Part shown: piece after piece, positions 34,656-46,500 of the stretch
Layout: the number at the start of each line of letters is the position of its first letter
How positions within the stretch are numbered: position 1 is the first letter of the stretch
Source: Bubalus kerabau
Taxonomy: Eukaryota > Chordata > Mammalia > Artiodactyla > Bovidae
NCBI RefSeq assembly: GCF_029407905.1
Contig: NC_073641.1
Location: forward strand, 21,931,001-21,995,000
Direction of reading: 5' to 3'
Length of the DNA: 64,000 bases
Made by a program: the position numbers and the translations under genes
Notes under the pieces: generated by a model
Told to the model about the DNA's origin: nothing
The model's input: only the letters and a program-made list of their open reading frames with translations
Databases searched by the model: none

Positions 34656-35922
34656 GGTAAAATCCCAGAAAAGTCTAGAGGTTTGCCAGTCTAGTCAGTA
34701 GCAGAGTTAGAACTCAAAATCGAGGTTCGCAATTCCCAATCCAGTACTGGAGCCCAAGGTCAGTTGTTACCTTTTTGCTGGAGAAAAGTATGTTTCTTTT
34801 TTGTCATCTACTCTTTCAGTATGAATTTGGAACCTCTTTGTCTCATAGAACTAGTCTGTATAGTGTTTAACTTTAACCTCAAGGTGGTTTGCTACATCTT
34901 TCCCAAGTATTATTAAACATTTACCAGACATTTAAGGCATTACAGTGTGGTCAGAGTGATTAGCAAAGTTAACAAAGTGGAGGACCCATATTTTAATTCC
35001 TTTCAAGTTTTGTCATACTTTTATATTTGGAGATAATGTAAACACATCTCTTCATGTCAGCAAAATGTCATGTTCTATGCAAAGATTTTGAACATTATGC
35101 TCAAGGCAGCTAGATGATATCTCAAAGTAAGTTCTAATAGGGCACATTAAAGAATGTGTTTTTGTTTCAGCCTTTATGAAGTTAAAACTAATCCAGTGGT
35201 TCAATCCTCCTTTTAAGTCTTTGGTCGGAAGACCAGAAGATTTTGGTTTGAGTCCTAATTCAGTCACTTAAATCAATGAGACTCTGGATAAACCATTGCC
35301 CTCCTTCCTGAGTCTTGGTTTCTTTTTGTAAATGAAGATAAGCCTCCTCGCCCCTCCCCATTGCCCAGGGTCACCCTGTGAATTTCACTGAACCATGACA
35401 ATGGAAAGGCTTTAGAAACAATGAGGAGCTAGGAGGGAGAGGCACGGGAAGGAGGTGCCTTTGGGAGAGATTCTTCTGTTTCCCCAGGAAGGGTCATCGT
35501 AGTCCAGCTCATCAAGAGGCACAGATGGAGTTTAGGGACAAGGCAAATGGCTGAAGCACCCATGGAATCCAGAGAGATTATTTCCATGTGGCCTGAAGAG
35601 CCAAGTGCGTTAGTGGGATTAGTGGCAAACATAGTATTCAAACTCATAATTACATTGCAAGTTTAAAGGACAGCTGTGTACAAGGAAGCCAAGAACAGAA
35701 TAAGCATACATGTGGTTTGGATTTTTTCCTCATGTCCAATTTAATTTCTAGGTCTAAACTTTATAGGAAAAGAAAAAGAAGGGTAAAATCACATTTTAAG
35801 ATTTTTTTTTTAAGTTTTAAAGTTAGAGGGGGAAAAAAAAACACAACTGAATGAATGCTTTCAAAAACTCTGATTTTGATTTCAAGAAGTATCTGCATTT
35901 CTTGGCCCCCCCCCCTTTTTTT
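34656..35922. other. Mostly unique intronic sequence
   Basis: 35225-35345 is weakly sense-MIR-like ('ttttggtttgagtcctaattcagtcac...ttggtttctttttgtaaatg'). 35906-35921 is a C-run followed by a T-run at the outer edge of the inverted duplication. No gene. Confidence 0.4.
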
Positions 35923-36570
35923 AATCTGGTCAAAATTAAAATTTAAAGATCAGCAAAGTATATGAATATGTTTGGATTTTTTTTCTTCCAACATAAGTTT
36001 AAACATCTGATATCTATTCTTTTTATAGCTGAATGTATAAAAAATTATAAAATTTATTTTATAAAATACCTGTTCTGTACAAGCAAACACATTTTAAGTT
36101 AGATTATCTGCCAGTGGTACTGATTTTGTACAGGACAGGCTGGAGATTCCCTGGTGACTCACACAGTAAAGAATCTGCCTGCAATGCAGCAGACCTAGGT
36201 TCAATCCCTAGGTCAGGAAGATCCTCTGGAGAAGGGAATGGCTACCTACTCCAACATTCTTCCTGGAAAATTCCATGGATAGAGGAGCCTGGTGGGCAAT
36301 AGAGTCCATGGAGTCACAAAGGGTCGGACACAACTGGGTGTCTAACACTTTCACTTTCAGGCCGGAGATTAAGGTTTATTTACGTATTTACACTATGCTG
36401 ATACAATGAAGTACTAAAATTTTACATGCCAGGAATCAAAACAAGTACAGTTCCTATTAGGAAATAATGTATCTGAGGATTCTGGCATGACCATCTATAG
36501 CCAGTTAGAGAAATCTTTGCTAGATTGAAAGGCTGTGCCATTACAAATGGCCTTGTTTACACTGTACTTA
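35923..36570 (+). repeat. Left arm of a large inverted duplication
   Basis: This segment recurs as its reverse complement at 37388-38249. In the inner part (about 36095-36570 against 37388-37866) I count five substitutions and a 1-base indel over ~475 bp. The outer ~170 bp differ more (about ten differences plus a short indel). Edges: outer 'aatctggtc', inner 'cactgtactta'. The arm includes the Bov-tA at 36149-36357. Confidence 0.95.
36149..36357 (+). repeat. Bov-tA SINE (present in both arms)
   Basis: Sense Bov-tA with head 'ccctggtgactcacacagtaaagaatctgcc'. Target duplication caggc(t/c)ggagatt at 36136-36148 and 36358-36370. Its mirror copy is 37601-37810, so the insertion predates the duplication. 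Confidence 0.93.
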
Positions 36571-37387
36571 AGATATCATCATCATCCTGAAGGTGATGAA
36601 GTAGGTACAGAAACAATTCTATTGTTTCTGCAAATATTCATTAAGCACCTAGTATTGCCAGGCACCACTGGGGGCTTCCCTGGTGGCTCAGATTGTAAAG
36701 AATCTGCCTACAATGCAGGAGACATAGGTTCGATCCCTGGGTTGGGAAGATCCCCTGGAGAAGGAAGTATTCTTGCCTGGAGAATTCCATGGAGAGAGAA
36801 GCCTGGCAGGCTACAGTCAATGAGGTCCCAAAGAGTTGGACACAACTGAGCGACTAACACTTTAACTTTTTTTCATTTCACTGGAAGAAATGCAGTGCAT
36901 TGAGAAGACACAAGTACTATAGTGGTTGCACTGAATTTCTACTCCTAAATTAAAATAAGATTTTTTTTCCCTTCAGGACAACCAAATTCCTGGTGATAGT
37001 GTTCATAAATCCTATTGACGTGCCAAGTCCATAGTTGAGAAAAATACATGGCTGTCACTGCTGACCTCCTTTGCTTTGTTTTTTTGATCCTTTGCTATGT
37101 TTTTAAACATTTTTTAAAAGTCGGATTTTACTTCTTTAGCTATAAAAATTCCTTTCATTTTCATGCAGTGATAGATCTCAAAAATTTATATATAATCATC
37201 TGATTGTGCCAACTGGCCTCTTTTCTGGATGGATTCTATTCAATTTTGCGTGTTGTCTTTTTTTCATTTTTGTAGAATTTATTTTGTGTAATCTTGTCTC
37301 CCATTTTGGATTATTTCCCATTTATACTCCTTTTAAAAAATGGCTTATGCTTTTTTAATGAGGAGTCCAAAATGGTACATGAAGCTC
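36571..37387. other. Spacer between the inverted arms
   Basis: Contains an L2/MIR-like scrap ('ttcattaagcacctagtattgccaggcacc' near 36630), a sense Bov-tA and AT-rich unique sequence. No gene. Confidence 0.6.
36671..36865 (+). repeat. Bov-tA SINE with internal deletion
   Basis: Sense: 'ggggcttccctggtggctcagattgtaaagaatctgcc...'. 'gaaggaagtattcttgcc' shows that ~20 bases ('gggaatggcaacccactcca') are missing from the body. Located in the spacer. Confidence 0.92.
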
Positions 37388-37600
37388 TAAGTACAGTGTA
37401 AACAAGGCCATTTGTAATGGCAGAGCCTTTCAATCTAGCAAAGATTTCTCTAACTGGCTATAGATGGTCATGCCAGAATCCTCAGATACATTATTTCCTA
37501 ATAGGAACTGTACTTGTTTTGATTCCTGGCATGTAAAATTTTAGTACTTCATTGTATCAGCATAGTGTAAATATGTAAATAAACCTTAATCTCCAGCCTG

Positions 37601-37810
37601 AAAGTGAAAGTGTTAGACACCCAGTCGTGTCCGACCCTTTGTGACTCCATGGACTCTATTGCCCACCAGGCTCCTCTATCCATGGAATTTTCCAGGAAAG
37701 AATGTTGGAGTAGGTAGCCATTCCCTTCTCCAGAGGATCTTCCTGACCTAGGGATTGAACCTAGGTCTGCTGCATTGCAGGCAGATTCTTTACTGTGTGA
37801 GTCACCAGGG
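37601..37810 (-). repeat. Bov-tA SINE (mirror of 36149-36357)
   Basis: Antisense Bov-tA, nearly identical to the left-arm copy including private changes ('ctgcattgcaggcagattctttactgtgtgagtcacc'). Confidence 0.93.
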
Positions 37811-37940
37811 AATCTCCAGCCTGTCCTGTACAAAATCAGTACCACTGGCAGATAATCTAATTTAAAATGTGTTTGCCTTTACAGAACAGGTATCTTATAA
37901 AATAAATTCTATAATGTTTTATACATTAAGCTGTAAAAAA

Positions 37941-38147
37941 GAAAGTGAAAGTGCTCAGTTGTGTCCGACTCTTTGCGACCCCATGGACTGTAGTCTACCA
38001 GGCTCCTCTGTCCATGAGATTTTCCAGGCAGTAGTACTGGAGTGGATTGCCATTTCCTTCCCCAGGGGATCTTCCCAACCCAGGGATCGAACCTGGGTCT
38101 CCCGCATTGTAGACAGACGCTTTACCGTCTGAGCCACCAGGGAAGCC
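37941..38147 (-). repeat. Bov-tA SINE private to the right arm
   Basis: 'gaaagtgaaagtgctcagttgtgtccgactctttgcgacc...gacccagggatcgaacctgggtctcccgcattgtagacagacgctttaccgtctgagccaccagggaagcc'. Flanked by ct(g/a)taaaaaa near 37931-37940 and 38148-38158. The left arm has the unoccupied site ('tttttatagctgaatg'). Confidence 0.93.
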
Positions 38148-38249
38148 CTATAAAAAAAGAATAGATGTTTAAACTTATGTTGGAAGGAAAACAAATCCAA
38201 GCATATTCATATACTTTGCTGATCTTTAAATTTTAATTTTGACCAGATT

Positions 38250-40921
38250 TGATCATTTGAGTTTGATCTTTAGGATGACAATGAAATATTTTTCATAGCA
38301 AAAATGCCTTGATATTCAGTGAAGGGAAGCCCAAACTAGACAACACTCCATTTTGTTTGAAGCCATACAGTCCAGAGAATGTCCCGGGTAACTTTCTCTC
38401 CTCCTCTAGAGAAGACTATCTGGCTCTAGAAGGGCATTTAGTCTATGAGTTTAGAACAGAAAGGATGGCCCTAGGCATCTTCATCAACCTATATCATTCC
38501 CAGTACACAAAACCAAGTGGGCTCTGATTCCATTGCAAATGAACTAGAGAACAGTGATGAGTGGTTCTAGTCTACATTTGGGTAAGTTATGAAAGATTTC
38601 TAGAACTTTTTTTTAGACTCTGGTCCATATACTCCTAGAAATGTATACATTCAGAATGTCAATTTGGTCTGGAGTCCCATTCAAAGCAAAACAAGCCTAG
38701 TTTGAGTCCATCTTTCTAAGACCTCATTGACTTCAGTGGAGCATGGATCCAAATCCCTGGAGAAGGCAACTCCTTGTCTCTGATCCACAGACAGACTCAT
38801 GTTCAACTGGTCCTCTCTAGCTTTCCTGATTTTCATCAATGCAAAACAGAACCAGACCTTCCCTCTTTATAGAACAACCACCACTGTGTATAATGGCTAT
38901 GAATGCATTCTCCAATACTTCTTCAGCACTAGATGATAAGAAACGTCATGAAAATAAGCACAAAGAAGGAACATTAAAGAGAAAAATCTCAATCAAGTAT
39001 GAAGACAGTAGAATTTAAAGAGGCAGAGTTTTACTTGGGCCTCAATGGGGTGCCTTTTTTTTTTTTTTTTAAAGTCAGTTCATTTTTCACCAAGTAACTA
39101 TCTAGGGTGGTGTGTAGGAAAACAGGGCAGCTCTCTTCCTTGCTGTCATCTGGGGACCAGGATCCTTTCGTTTGTGTTCCTACCATCCTTTGTCGCTGCA
39201 GAACCTTCAGCATCCAACTAGAAGTGGGAAGAACAACCCATAGCCAGGCACTCAGAAGGAATTCTGAGCCAGTCCTGGAAGTGGCATGTGAGATTTCTGG
39301 TCATATCTATCCCTTACATGACCAAATCTAATTGCAGAAGAAGCCTAGAAATGAGGACTTCTTGTCTGCCTAGGAACAAGCAGAGACTGGAATTTGGCAG
39401 ATGGCGAGCATAATTTGCCATATTCACGGCTTTGATTGTTGAATTCTATGTTTTTCCAACATTGTGTTGTCTTTAGTCAGGATTATAAAACCATTTCAAG
39501 GAAATATAAAAATATATATATATCTTTACTCTTCAAAATCATTGTTGGAGTGGATCAGTCCAACAGCTGTTTGGCAGTCCATCCCAATGTCTTAAAACAT
39601 TTGAAGGGTCATTTGCAAGCTCGTATAATTCACCTCATGTAAGAAATCACAAAGGAAAGCAAATATCAGTAGGTTCATAGCACAATGAATCATAGGCTGC
39701 TTGGTGTGACATTTACATCTGTGTCTTTATTCTCTGTGGTATATTTTAAAGAACTGTGAAAGCACTGATCGCGTATAACCATCAGAGCATTCTTAAAATT
39801 GCTCTACCATGGTGAAATTGAAGAAATGGTATCTAATTCAGGCCACACGGCTCTCTGAAGCCCTTCCCTGTTCTCTTCCACTTTCATTAAAGTGGAAAAA
39901 CCCATCTGTTTGGATCATTGAGGTTGGAAACTGAGTGATATCACTTCTCCAAAATAGATTTAATAGTATGGCTTGGTTAATTGTTTCCTGACCTGTTTGA
40001 GAGAGAATCCAGACTCAGAGAAAAACATGGTGTATAAATTTTCGTATTCAATAGTGGCAAAGAGTCAGATTTGCATTCTATTTTTAAAGGCAATTTTGGT
40101 AGAACTATTACAGTTTTTGTTTTCAGTTATTATAGACTTATCTAGACATTTAATCTACTTAATATATGATATTTAATGATACTTTCACAAAGGACTTATA
40201 ATATTTGATCATTATTATTCATCCAATTAAGCCATTTGAAAATTAATTCTTAGTAAGTCAAAATATGTGAATAGCCAGAAATGAGATTGAGAACCACGTT
40301 TTAAAGTCCACTTCTCAAAGAGAAAATCATGATCTCTGTAGAGACATATGGTTTAAAATAGATCCTTCTCAGACCTTCAAAGTGATTCTAGCATTCTACC
40401 TGGTGGGATCACTCATCTGGAAGAAGGAGCATAAGCGTATAGCAAGCAAAGTTATGAAAAGTATGGGTATGCTTTGGAAACTTTTTGGCTATCAAAAAAA
40501 TAAAGAAAAAAAAGAATTAGGGAAAAAATTAGCCTTAATAATAATATATCTTTTAGGAAGAAAATATGATGCCACATCCCCATTTTCAGTCATTCCATTG
40601 TTTCCCTGTCCTTTCCCATTCTGTTATGGCCTCAAATGCACAGGGAAGCTAATGAAGATCAAGCTTAGAGCCCTTCACGGGCTGGGCCCCATTCTATATC
40701 CTAGAAGACAGGCATAATAACCACTGCACATAGTTATAGATTTTGTAAAATTTGCAAAAGTTAGAACTTGGGGGGCATTACTTTACTCAAAACACTCTCA
40801 AAGTACCATGAAACCAGGTTCCTACTCCTGATTCCATGGCTGACTGGAGGACAGACAGGAAGATGTTCAAGACAGATTCTGTTAAATGGGGGCAAATCCT
40901 ATTTTTTTATGGCCCCTTTAT
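38250..40921. other. Unique intronic sequence, long repeat-poor stretch
   Basis: 2.7 kb with no confident repeat. 39053-39073 is a T-run, 39508-39522 a (TA)n run, 40490-40515 A-rich. Short open frames are not protein-like. The repeat-free length might reflect constraint, which needs cross-species comparison. Confidence 0.4.
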
Positions 40922-41244
40922 TTTTTCGCAGCTTTATTGAGATATCATTGACATATGACATTATGTAAGTCTAAAGTGTACAAGTAGTGATTCTGTATTG
41001 TATATATTACAAAATGATTACCACAATAAGATTTTAACACATCCATCACCTCAAATAGTGACAGCTGTGTGTGTGGTGAAAACTTTAAAAATATACTCTC
41101 TTAGCAATTTTCAAATTCTGTATTGTATTAACTATAGTCACAGTGTTGTACATTATATCCCTGAACTTATTCATCTTACTACTGGAAGTTTCTACCCTTT
41201 AACCACCATTACCCATTTCTCTTACCCGCTTCTCCCAGCCCCCA
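40922..41244 (-). mobile_element. L1 3' region, part 1 (split by BovB)
   Basis: 'agctttattgagatatcattgacatatgacattatgtaagtctaaagtgtacaa...gtattgtatatattacaaaatgattaccacaataag' is the antisense of an L1MA-type 3' UTR; it resumes at 41842. Confidence 0.85.
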
Positions 41245-41830
41245 GTTCAGTTCAGTTCAGTCGCTCAGTCGTGTCCGACTCTTCGTGACCCCATGAATCG
41301 CAGCACGCCAGGCCTCCCTGTCCATCACCAACTCCCGGAGTTCACTGAGACTCACGTCCATCGAGTCAGTGATGCCATCCAGCCATCTCATCCTCTGTCG
41401 TCCCCTTCTCCTCCTGCCCCCAATCCCTCCCAGCATCAGAGTCTTTTCCAGTGAGTCAACTCTTCGCATGAGGTGGCCAAAGTACTGGAGTTTCAGCTTT
41501 AGCATCATTCCTTCCAAAGAAATCCCAGGACTGATCTCCTTCAGAATGGACTGGTTGGATCTCCTTGCAGTCCAAGGGACTCTCAAGAGTCTTCTCCAAC
41601 ACCACAGTTCAAAAGCATCAATTCTTCAGCGCTCAGCCTTCTTCACAGTCCAACTCTCACATCCATACATGACCACAGGAAAAACCATAGCCTTGACTAG
41701 ACGGACCTTTGTTGGCAAAGTAATGTCTCTGCTTTTGAATATGCTATCTAGGTTGGCCATAACTTTCCTTCCAAGGAGTAAGCGTCTTTTAATTTCATGG
41801 CTGCAGTCACCATCTGCAGTGATTTTGGAG
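41245..41830 (-). mobile_element. BovB LINE 3' end, young-looking, inserted in L1
   Basis: Minus-strand BovB of ~590 bp. Two frames (41626-41853 and 41257-41586) together cover the last ~180 residues of ORF2 (KITADGDCSHEIKRRLLLGR..., ...LSELRELVMDREAWR...). Breakage between them is a single stop/frameshift region near 41587-41625. No RT active site. Target duplication cccagccccca at 41234-41244 and 41831-41841. Confidence 0.94.
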
Positions 41831-41841
41831 CCCAGCCCCCA

Positions 41842-42262
41842 ACAATCGCTCATCTATTCTCTGTTGTCTGTGGGCTTCTTTTAGATTATGCATATAAATC
41901 AGATCATACAGTATTTGTCTTTCTCTTTCTGACTTATTAACTTAGTGTGATTGCCCTCAAAATTCATCCATGTTATTATAAGCAGCAGAATTTCTCTTTT
42001 TTATAGCTGAATAATATTCACTCCATATATGTGTGTGTATTTCTTTATCTATTCCATAGTCATTGGACTCTTAGGCTGTTTCCATATCTTGACTATTGTA
42101 AATAGTGCTACAATGAACATACCTCTTCAAGATAGTGGTTTTATTTCCTTTGGATATTATATACCCAGAATTGGAATTGATGATTCATATGGTAGTTCTA
42201 TTAATTTCTTGAAGAACCTCCATACTGCTTTCCATAGTGACCATACCAACAAACATTTCCTT
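41842..42262 (-). mobile_element. L1 3' region, part 2
   Basis: 'tcagatcatacagtatttgtctttctctttctgacttatt', 'tatagctgaataatattcactccatatatg', 'atagtgctacaatgaacatacctcttcaagatagtggttttatttcctttgg' is antisense L1 ORF2, continuing 40922-41244. Confidence 0.9.
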
Positions 42263-42469
42263 CAACAATATACAAGAGTTTCTCTCACTAGAAGGCTAGG
42301 AAAGGCTAGATTAGAGTGGCAATTTTCAAGAAAGGAGTCTGGGAATATCTCATCATGAAGGTGGCATTGGACTGATACCTGGGTCAAGAATATTCTGGCT
42401 AATGCCAAGGCTCTGGGGAGGGAGTGCTCACATGTGTTCAAGGAACAACCAGGGATAGAAGAGGCTGAG

Positions 42470-43100
42470 ATTATCCTACTAAGTGAAACAAGTCACAGAG
42501 ACAAATACCATATGATATCACTTATATGTGGATTCTAAAATATGACACAAATTGAAATGAGCCTGTCTATGAAACAGGAGCTTCCCAGGTGGTACTAGTA
42601 ATAAAGAACCTGCCTGCCAATGCAAGAGACATGAGATGCAGGTTTGATCTCTGGGTCAGGAAGATCCCCTGGAGGAGAGCATGACAGCCCACTCCAGTAT
42701 TCCTGCCTTGAGAATCCCATGGACAGAGGAGCCTAGCGGCCTTCCGTCCATAGGGTCGCAAAGAGTCGGACATGACTGAAGCAACTTAGCATCTATGAAC
42801 CAGAGTCATAGACACAGAGAGTAGACTGGTGGTTGCTGTGGAGAGGGAGTGGTTTGAGGGAGGGATGGAGTGGGAGGTTGGGGTTAATAAATGTAAACCT
42901 TTATATATAGAATGGAAAAACAACAGCTCTTACTGTATAGCAGAGTCCTATAATGATATGCCATGATAAACTATAATGAAAAGGAATATTTTAAAAATGG
43001 ATATATTTATATGTATAACTGCATCACTTTGCTGTACAGCAGAAAGTAACACAGCATCATAAATCAACTATACTTCAATAATTTTTTTAAATAAATCACC
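42470..43100 (+). mobile_element. L1 3' end in sense orientation, split by a SINE
   Basis: 'actaagtgaaacaagtcacagagacaaataccatatgatatcacttatatgtggattctaaaat', resuming after the SINE with 'cagagtcatagacacagagagtagactggtggttgctgtgg' and ending 'gctgtacagcagaaagtaacacagcatcataaatcaactatacttcaataa' plus an A/T-rich tail. It lies ~200 bp from an antisense L1, head to head. Confidence 0.9.
42578..42791 (+). repeat. Bov-tA SINE (tA3-like head)
   Basis: 'gagcttcccaggtggtactagtaataaagaacctgcctgccaatgcaagagacatgagatgcaggtttgatctctgg' then the Bov-A body. Target duplication tctatgaa(a/c)cag at 42566-42577 and 42792-42803, inside L1. Confidence 0.94.
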
Positions 43101-44429
43101 TGTAAACCTCAAATAAAATAATTCTGAGTTTGAGCTTTTTAAAGTTTAGATTGAACCTTTTAGAAAAATTGGCCTTTTGCCATCCCGTTTGGCAAAAACT
43201 TACAAAGCAAGTCCAGCTTGTCCCTTTTGGCCTCCAACCCAAACATTAAACTCACGCCATCGTTTTCAACTTGACTCTCTTTATTGGCCTCTGTGACTCA
43301 GTCGTGGGCATGTCAGAAACAAATACTATGCTCCCTGAGATCATTTGATATTTTTACCCATAAAGAAGCATACAGCTTTCCCCTTTGTGTCAGGCCTTTG
43401 TTTATAAAAAATGATCTGTGAAAACAAAGGGTAAAATTACACATCCTTCATGCAAATATACATATTATGCAAGGTAACATGCACAGCGTCACTTACTTTC
43501 TACTTGACTAACGTCCCGGATACTAGGCGCTCTCATGATGTCCTATACAAATTTGAAATGGAGCTTTGGGATTGATTTGAGGAAGATTGCCATTCATGCA
43601 CCTCTCTGTAAAATGCTGTTTTCTACAATCTCATCTCTATAGATAACCCTAGAAAAGTAAATATTGAGGTAGGGAATTGGAAGAAGCAGTATTTTCTTTA
43701 CTCCAGAGAAAGTACTCGATCTGCAAGAAATTCCTGAATGGAAAATATCACTGGTGTTGATTAGAAACAGGTTTCATAGTAGTATTGATAACAGTGGGTA
43801 AAACACTTATTATAGAGAGAAAAAAATATTTTTAAATAATTATCCAACTCTGCTTATATTTCATTAAGCTTGGGGGCAAATCAGCCCCCTCATCCTGAGT
43901 GGTAAAGCACCAAAATGGATTCCATCGTAGAGCCAACAACATGGGCTACCATATGCAAAAGAGTCAGGTACAGGAAAATAAACAGCAGTGTAATTGTGCA
44001 GCGAGTACAGGTACCAAGCTACACCCAGTGGCCTGGTATCTGAAGGATTGTTCCTGCTTATTCTTTTTGCCTGGAGCCCCACCCAGGATGTTGGGATTTC
44101 CACGCCTTCCACGTTCCTAGCAGGAAATTGTTCTTTTTCTTCAGTGAGGAATATCTAGAGAAAAATCAACAGTCTCCACCCTCTCCCCGGATGTTATCAC
44201 ACTGGAATTACAGAGTCGGGTGGAGACACACAGCTAAGTTGTAAAAGCAGCTCAAGTTGTGAGAGCGGTCTGGCTCCAGCACCTGTCACCGCATTGATTG
44301 CCAAGGTCGATTCCAGCTCTCAGTTCCCTCTCTCCCCTACCCCACCCTCCCCAGTAGGTTCTTCCCAAGGCAGCATGCTCAGGAACAGTCTGGATGGAAA
44401 GTCCCCCTCAAAGCAAAAGAGTGATAACA
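43101..44429. other. Unique intronic sequence
   Basis: No gene recognised. 43864-44120 has overlapping frames on both strands and could be part of an unidentified old LTR or transposon; not assigned. Confidence 0.35.
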
Positions 44430-44637
44430 GTTAAAGTAACAATAGATCCTATATATTGGGAAGGTGCTAGCTGCCAGGCACTGTGCTGAATGCTTTCTAA
44501 ACATTACATAGGGCCCTAAAACTAGATACTGTAATTGTCCTTATCAGGAAATGGAGCCTTAGTACAGTAACTGCCTAAGAGCATACAACTAGAAAAGTGG
44601 TAGAACCATGATTTGAAATTTAGACCATGTTTTCTAA
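44430..44637 (-). repeat. MIR SINE
   Basis: 'agctgccaggcactgtgctgaatgctttctaaacattacatag...ccttatcaggaaatggagccttagtacagtaactgcctaagagcatacaactagaaaagtggtagaaccatgatttgaaattt' is antisense MIR; the BovB at 44638 interrupts its end. Confidence 0.75.
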
Positions 44638-45150
44638 CTGAGACAGCATATTAAAAAGCAGAGACATTACTTTGTCAACAAAGGTCCGTCTAGTCAAGGC
44701 TATGGTTTTTCCAGTGGTCATGTATGGATGTGAGAGTTGGACTATAAAGAAAGCTGAGTGCAGAAGAATTGATGCTTTTGAACTGTGGTGTTGGAGAAGA
44801 CTCTTGAGAGTCCCTTGGACTGCAAGGAGATCCAACCAGTCCATCCTAAAGGAAATCAGTCCTGAATGTTCATTGGAAGGACTGATGTTGAAGCTGAAAC
44901 TCCAATATTTTGGCCACCTGATGCGAAGAGCTGACTCATTTGAAAAGACCTTGATGTTGGGAAAGATTGAGGGCAGGAGGAGAAGGGGACAACAGAGGAT
45001 GAGATGGTTGGATGGCATCACTGACCCAATGGACATGAGTTTGGGTGGACTCCGGGAGTTGGTGATGGACAGGGAGGCCTGGTATACTGTGGTTCATGGG
45101 ATTGCAAAGAGTCGGACATGACTGAGCGACTGAACTTTGCTTTGCTTTGC
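44638..45150 (+). mobile_element. BovB LINE 3' end, sense orientation
   Basis: One of only two BovB pieces on the + strand. Frame 44672-45121 (149 codons, MSTKVRLVKAMVFPVVMYGC... to ...GIAKSRT) is the intact C-terminus of ORF2 downstream of the RT core. Tail (CTTTG)n at 45135-45151 instead of the usual (TGAAC)n. Target duplication tttctaa at 44631-44637 and 45151-45157. A 5'-truncated remnant, not a functional gene. Confidence 0.93.
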
Positions 45151-45157
45151 TTTCTAA

Positions 45158-46257
45158 TTCCCAAGTGAATGTCCTAGAATATTTTTGGTTATCTCCCCAC
45201 CTCCCAGTGGGAAGATCTCTGTTGTCAGTGCACCCTTGATGTTAATACAAAGTGACAGAAGCAGCTCTGAGATGTTCCTGGCATGAGTGGAGGCTTTCAG
45301 GGTTCCCTCCAGCATTCAGCAGCTACTGGGTTCTCTCCAGGGTCTTCCCTGTTGGAGCTCTTCAGAGCTGCTTTGGAAATGGGACATCTTTACACTGGGG
45401 CTCCCTGAAGCGGCCCCACTGGACTCTTCATGTGGCTCACCTCCATCCAGCTCCTTTCCTGGGATCAGCGTCACGTATAAGGTCCTGATGGCCAGGCAAC
45501 ATGAGATGAGCTGTTTATCCATGAAAACAGCAGAACCATGATTCAGGAAAGACTCCACATTATGGGCAAGAAGAGATGCAAAATGCATAAACCAGAGGAG
45601 CAGGGTCTAAAATCAGGCAAAAAAAGAGAGAAATGGCCCTAAGTGGACCAGTGATTGCAAGGTCAGGAAACACAGTGTGGGAATAGCGAAGGAGGCCAAA
45701 TGGAAAGTGAATCAGGACATGTAGTCCAATAATTTTGCTGATTCAGAACAATGTAGAGAGCTGGGGAGCAGTTTGGTCAATTTGCTTGTATACTCTTTGG
45801 GGTTTTTTTGTTGTTGTTGGCAGGTTCCACAGAAAGGGTCCTGAGTGGAGTGAATGGTCATGAGTAGTGCCGAGTGCACACAGCCTTCAGCAGTTCTGAT
45901 TGCAGCAGGCTGGCAGGGTCACAACTCTTAACCACCCCTCTACCTTCTGCAGACTCACCAACCCTCCCTGTTCCAAATGAGCTCTCAGACTCTGGAAAGA
46001 AACCTACCACAGGGGTTGTAACAGACTCTTGCGCCTTCCCACTGTGTTCATAACTGGGAAAATAGGGATCTTGGAATTCCAAAACTGAGGGTCATAAAGA
46101 CCAAGCCCCAGAATTAGCCTTGGCATACTTAATCCATAAATTGATCAGAATGTTACTTTCAATGAGTTAACATTTGAAATTCTGTCAAGGTTAGGAAGCT
46201 AAGAGATTTTTTTTTTTCTATTTTTGTAACAAATAACAGGAGGCTTTGCAATAGAGA
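45158..46257. other. Unique intronic sequence
   Basis: 45250-45600 is GC-richer than its surroundings with overlapping short frames on both strands but no recognisable protein. 46207-46218 is a T-run. No gene. Confidence 0.35.
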
Positions 46258-46500
46258 CATTCCCAGGCCCTGAAATCAGAAAGCTTGAGTTTAAAACCCA
46301 CTTACAAACTGTATGGCCTTGAACGTGTCACTTAACATAGAGTCAGTTCTCTGTGACAGAGATTCCTCATTGGTCAAATGGAAAATATAGTGCCCACTTC
46401 AAAGGGTTATTGTGGGGATTTAATGAGATACCGTATATATAACACAGCATAATTCCTGGAGAGTGTTCTAGATGTTTTATTATCATTGTGATTATTATTC
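46258..46500 (+). repeat. MIR SINE, near full length
   Basis: 'agaaagcttgagtttaaaacccacttacaaactgtatggccttgaacgtgtcacttaac...attcctcattggtcaaatggaaaatatagtgcccacttcaaagggttattgtggggatttaatgagat' is sense MIR. Confidence 0.85.

Larger units (their letters stand above)
37388..38249 (-). repeat. Right arm of the large inverted duplication
   Basis: Reverse complement of 35923-36570. It is longer only because a second SINE (37941-38147) sits within it, plus small indels. Both target-duplication copies of the shared SINE are identical here (aatctccagcctg, 37588-37600 and 37811-37823); the left arm has one changed base. Confidence 0.95.

Noticed and set aside
44672..45121. 149-codon frame as a host gene
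   Set aside because: Same BovB ORF2 C-terminus in sense orientation, flanked by a target duplication.
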